Assembly (NCBI GenBank): GCA_028710285.1
Contig: JAQTUK010000003.1
Span: forward strand, 1-36,953
DNA from: Methylacidiphilaceae bacterium
Lineage (GTDB): Bacteria; Verrucomicrobiota; Verrucomicrobiia; Methylacidiphilales; Methylacidiphilaceae
DNA: 36,953 nucleotides
Reading direction: 5' to 3'
A program made the position numbers and the translations under genes. The notes beneath the pieces are model-generated. The model had not been told where the DNA came from. It searched no databases and saw nothing but the letters and a program-made list of their open reading frames with translations. Of the stretch, positions 35,468 through 36,953 are shown piece by piece; position 1 is the first letter of the stretch, and every line of letters begins with the position of its first letter.

Positions 35468-36332
35468 CACCACCTGCACAGGGGAGATCGACCAGCTTCG
35501 TCGAAAACTCGACGAGATGGACCGCCATCTACTCGCTCTCCTCAACCAGAGGATGGAGGTAGCGAAACAGATCGGAGAGCGCAAGCGTCAGGAAGCTCAG
35601 CTCATTTTCGATCCCATTCGTGAGGAAGCCGTGATCACAGATCTCGTCACGCAGAATGCCGGCTCTCTCTCCGCCCTGGGGATTCGGGCCATCTTCCAGG
35701 AAATCTTTTCCAGTTCGCGTGCCCAGCAAGGCGTCCTTCGGATCGGCTGCTGTGGGGGAGCCGCCGGTCTGCTAGCCGCCCATCGACGTTTCGGCTCCTC
35801 TGACACGTATCGAATGGTCCGCTCGGCGGAGGAAGGCAGGCGACGGCTGGCCGAGGAATCGATCGACATCCTCGTTCTCCCCAAGCAACGACTGCTCGAT
35901 CTGTCCCGCTGGCGCCCGCGCAAACCCGACGCCCAATTGCCCTTGACCGTCTGCGGAGAGAGCGATCTACCGCACCTGCTCGCGAACCGCTGGATGGGGC
36001 GATGCTCCCGCTTTTATATCGTCCGGCTCGGAGCGGAGCCGCTGCGGCCGCATGACCACCCCAAAAGACAGAAGTCCGTCTTCCTGGTGGCTGGATGCTC
36101 GCCGGAGGCGGCGGACCGGTGGCGGCAGCGCTTCGGCGGCTGCTGGGCCCAAACGAATCGATGCGTCGGGACGGACGGGTCGCCGGATGGAGGCAGGGTC
36201 GTTGGCCTCTGGGAAGCGTTCGATGCCCCATCGCTGGAGGTGCTGCAGGAGAGCTGCCGCACCCTCTGTGGAGATTCCGCTTGGATCGTGCGCCTGGGCG
36301 CTTACCCTGTATCGTCAGGCAGCCACTTATGA
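35457..36332 (+). CDS. Chorismate mutase (AroQ) fused to a reduced prephenate-dehydratase/ACT-like region
   Basis: The product has 291 aa. The N-terminal AroQ domain (about 10-92) is convincing: EIDQLRRKLDEMDRHLLALLNQRMEVAKQIGERKRQ, then LIFDPIREEAVI and AIFQEIFSSSRAQQ. It should convert chorismate to prephenate. The rest aligns in places with PheA but is short and eroded. LRIGCCGGAAGLLAAHRRFG stands where GPxGTFTHQAA should be, and GRCSRFYIVR replaces the catalytic N-x-TRF segment. WIVRLGAYPV is the ACT-domain ending (LGSYP). At about 200 aa, that region lacks roughly a third of a dehydratase plus ACT. ATG 35457 has GGGAAG upstream and overlaps scpB by 11 nt; its stop overlaps the next ATG. 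Confidence 0.82.
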   Translation: MDPDTTCTGEIDQLRRKLDEMDRHLLALLNQRMEVAKQIGERKRQEAQLIFDPIREEAVITDLVTQNAGSLSALGIRAIFQEIFSSSRAQQGVLRIGCCGGAAGLLAAHRRFGSSDTYRMVRSAEEGRRRLAEESIDILVLPKQRLLDLSRWRPRKPDAQLPLTVCGESDLPHLLANRWMGRCSRFYIVRLGAEPLRPHDHPKRQKSVFLVAGCSPEAADRWRQRFGGCWAQTNRCVGTDGSPDGGRVVGLWEAFDAPSLEVLQESCRTLCGDSAWIVRLGAYPVSSGSHL

Positions 36333-36953
36333 GCACTCGACCCAGCAAGGCGGACCCTTCTTTCGGTTCGGAGGAGTCGGGCTCCCGGAACGATCGGCCT
36401 CCCCTCGCCTCCCGACGCGGACCCAAAAGCAAAGCTCCGCCCTGGATGGCCGCCGGAAGGGGGACTCACCGCCCGCCCCGCTCCCTGTCCGGGTCGGCTG
36501 CCCAAGAGGCCGACACGAAAAGCAAGCCTCCTCCCGCCCCGGGTGGCCGCAAGAGCGGCTCCGCCGATGCCGACCCGCTCCCTTCTCCCGTCGCCTGGGA
36601 CCCGGAAACGGCGGACCCCCGGCCCTCGACCGCAGTCTCCGACGAAGAGTTTCGCGAGGAACTGCTCGGCGAGGAAAAGACGCCTTCTTTCGGTTCGGAG
36701 GAGTCGGGCTCCCGGAACGATCGCCCTCCCCTCGCCTCCCGACGCGGACCCAAAAGTAAAGCTCCGCCTTGGATGGCCGCCGGAAGGGGGACTCACCGCC
36801 CGCCCCACTCCCTGTCCGGGTCGGCCGCCCAAGAGGCCGACACGAAAAGCAAGCCTCCTCCCGCCCCGGGTGGCCGCAAGAGCGGCTCCGCCGATGCCGA
36901 CCCGCTCCCTTCTCCCGTCGCCTGGGACCCGGAAACGGCGGACCCCCGGCCCT
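36329..36953 (+). CDS. Disordered protein made of 109-aa repeats (3' end outside window)
   Basis: The frame opens at ATG 36329, sharing ATGA with the previous stop, and stays open to the edge, so the track omits it. At least 208 codons are seen. It is rich in Pro, Ser, Arg, Gly and Ala, and looks disordered, with motifs such as SFGSEESGSRNDRPPLASRRG, WMAAGRGTHRPP and SDEEFREELLGEE. I recognise no domain. Codons from 36356 repeat after 327 bp. The five differences between copies are four synonymous changes and one Arg-to-His, which supports translation in this frame. Larger repeat numbers may follow beyond the window. Function unknown; its coupling to the chorismate mutase-like gene may be positional only. 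Confidence 0.7.
   Translation, partial: MSTRPSKADPSFGSEESGSRNDRPPLASRRGPKSKAPPWMAAGRGTHRPPRSLSGSAAQEADTKSKPPPAPGGRKSGSADADPLPSPVAWDPETADPRPSTAVSDEEFREELLGEEKTPSFGSEESGSRNDRPPLASRRGPKSKAPPWMAAGRGTHRPPHSLSGSAAQEADTKSKPPPAPGGRKSGSADADPLPSPVAWDPETADPRP
36356..36953 (+). repeat. 327-bp direct tandem repeat, one full and one partial copy
   Basis: Copy 1 runs 36356-36682 and copy 2 from 36683 to the window edge (271 bp seen). They differ at five positions in the visible overlap. The unit is a multiple of three, so the reading frame is kept. Confidence 0.95.

Overview
The window is a dense, chromosomal, GC-rich stretch (roughly 60% G+C by eye) of a Gram-negative bacterium. The best fit is a member of Verrucomicrobiota, possibly an acidophilic methanotroph-like lineage (Methylacidimicrobium/Methylacidiphilum type). 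This is inferred from the gene set: a Pup-proteasome ATPase plus Dop in a genome with lipoproteins and periplasmic HtrA proteases, RNase HIII, a tiny very basic protein, a rhomboid-like protein with a DUF6576-like tail, and a cytochrome bd-like pair with a fused haem-c domain. No phage, plasmid or CRISPR locus is visible. Long shadow ORFs are common because of the base composition.

Layout. 1-3332 (minus): pyrF, then the Pup-proteasome ATPase ARC/Mpa, then dop, which runs off the left edge. 3331-6223 (plus): ispE, an AIF/ferredoxin-reductase-like flavoprotein, queE. 6294-10002 (minus): a small lipoprotein, a roughly 400-nt hairpin-rich non-coding stretch (the most RNA-like part of the window), a membrane-anchored coiled-coil protein, and a tightly coupled trio of aldo/keto reductase, DUF167 and PDZ protein. 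10155-12844 (plus): queD and lysS (overlapping), tRNA-Ala(CGC), a macrodomain protein; then tRNA-Ala(GGC) on the minus strand. 13024-16421 (minus): a Sel1-repeat protein, DAHP synthase, mutY. 16444-20244 (plus): rnhC, an HtrA protease, a rhomboid-like protein that lacks the catalytic motif. 20446-23100 (minus): a two-gene cytochrome bd-like complex with a palindromic operator candidate upstream. 23389-29281 (plus): ROK/polyphosphate-glucokinase-like kinase, dinB, an Slp-like exported protein with a Met/Gly tail, ligA, a LysM protein, yajQ. 29345-32215 (minus): a second HtrA, a FabZ-like hotdog protein, coaX. 32395-36953 (plus): a 35-aa basic protein missing from the ORF track, a NYN-domain protein, trpS, scpA-scpB, a chorismate mutase with a degenerate prephenate-dehydratase-like tail, and the start of a protein built from a near-perfect 327-bp (109-aa) repeat that runs off the right edge.

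How the genes relate. Most are housekeeping: nucleotide, isoprenoid, queuosine, aromatic amino acid and CoA synthesis, tRNA charging, DNA repair and joining, chromosome condensation. Envelope proteostasis is represented by two HtrA proteases and a PDZ protein. Many neighbours are packed with ATGA stop/start overlaps, which suggests translational coupling. The parts most worth a second look are the ARC-Dop module with an atypical ARC C-terminus, the structured region at 6535-6937, the 327-bp repeat gene, the shrunken PheA-like protein, the pseudo-rhomboid, the bd-like/haem-c pair, and a QueD that lacks its first zinc histidine. All functional calls come from reading motifs; no database search was run.
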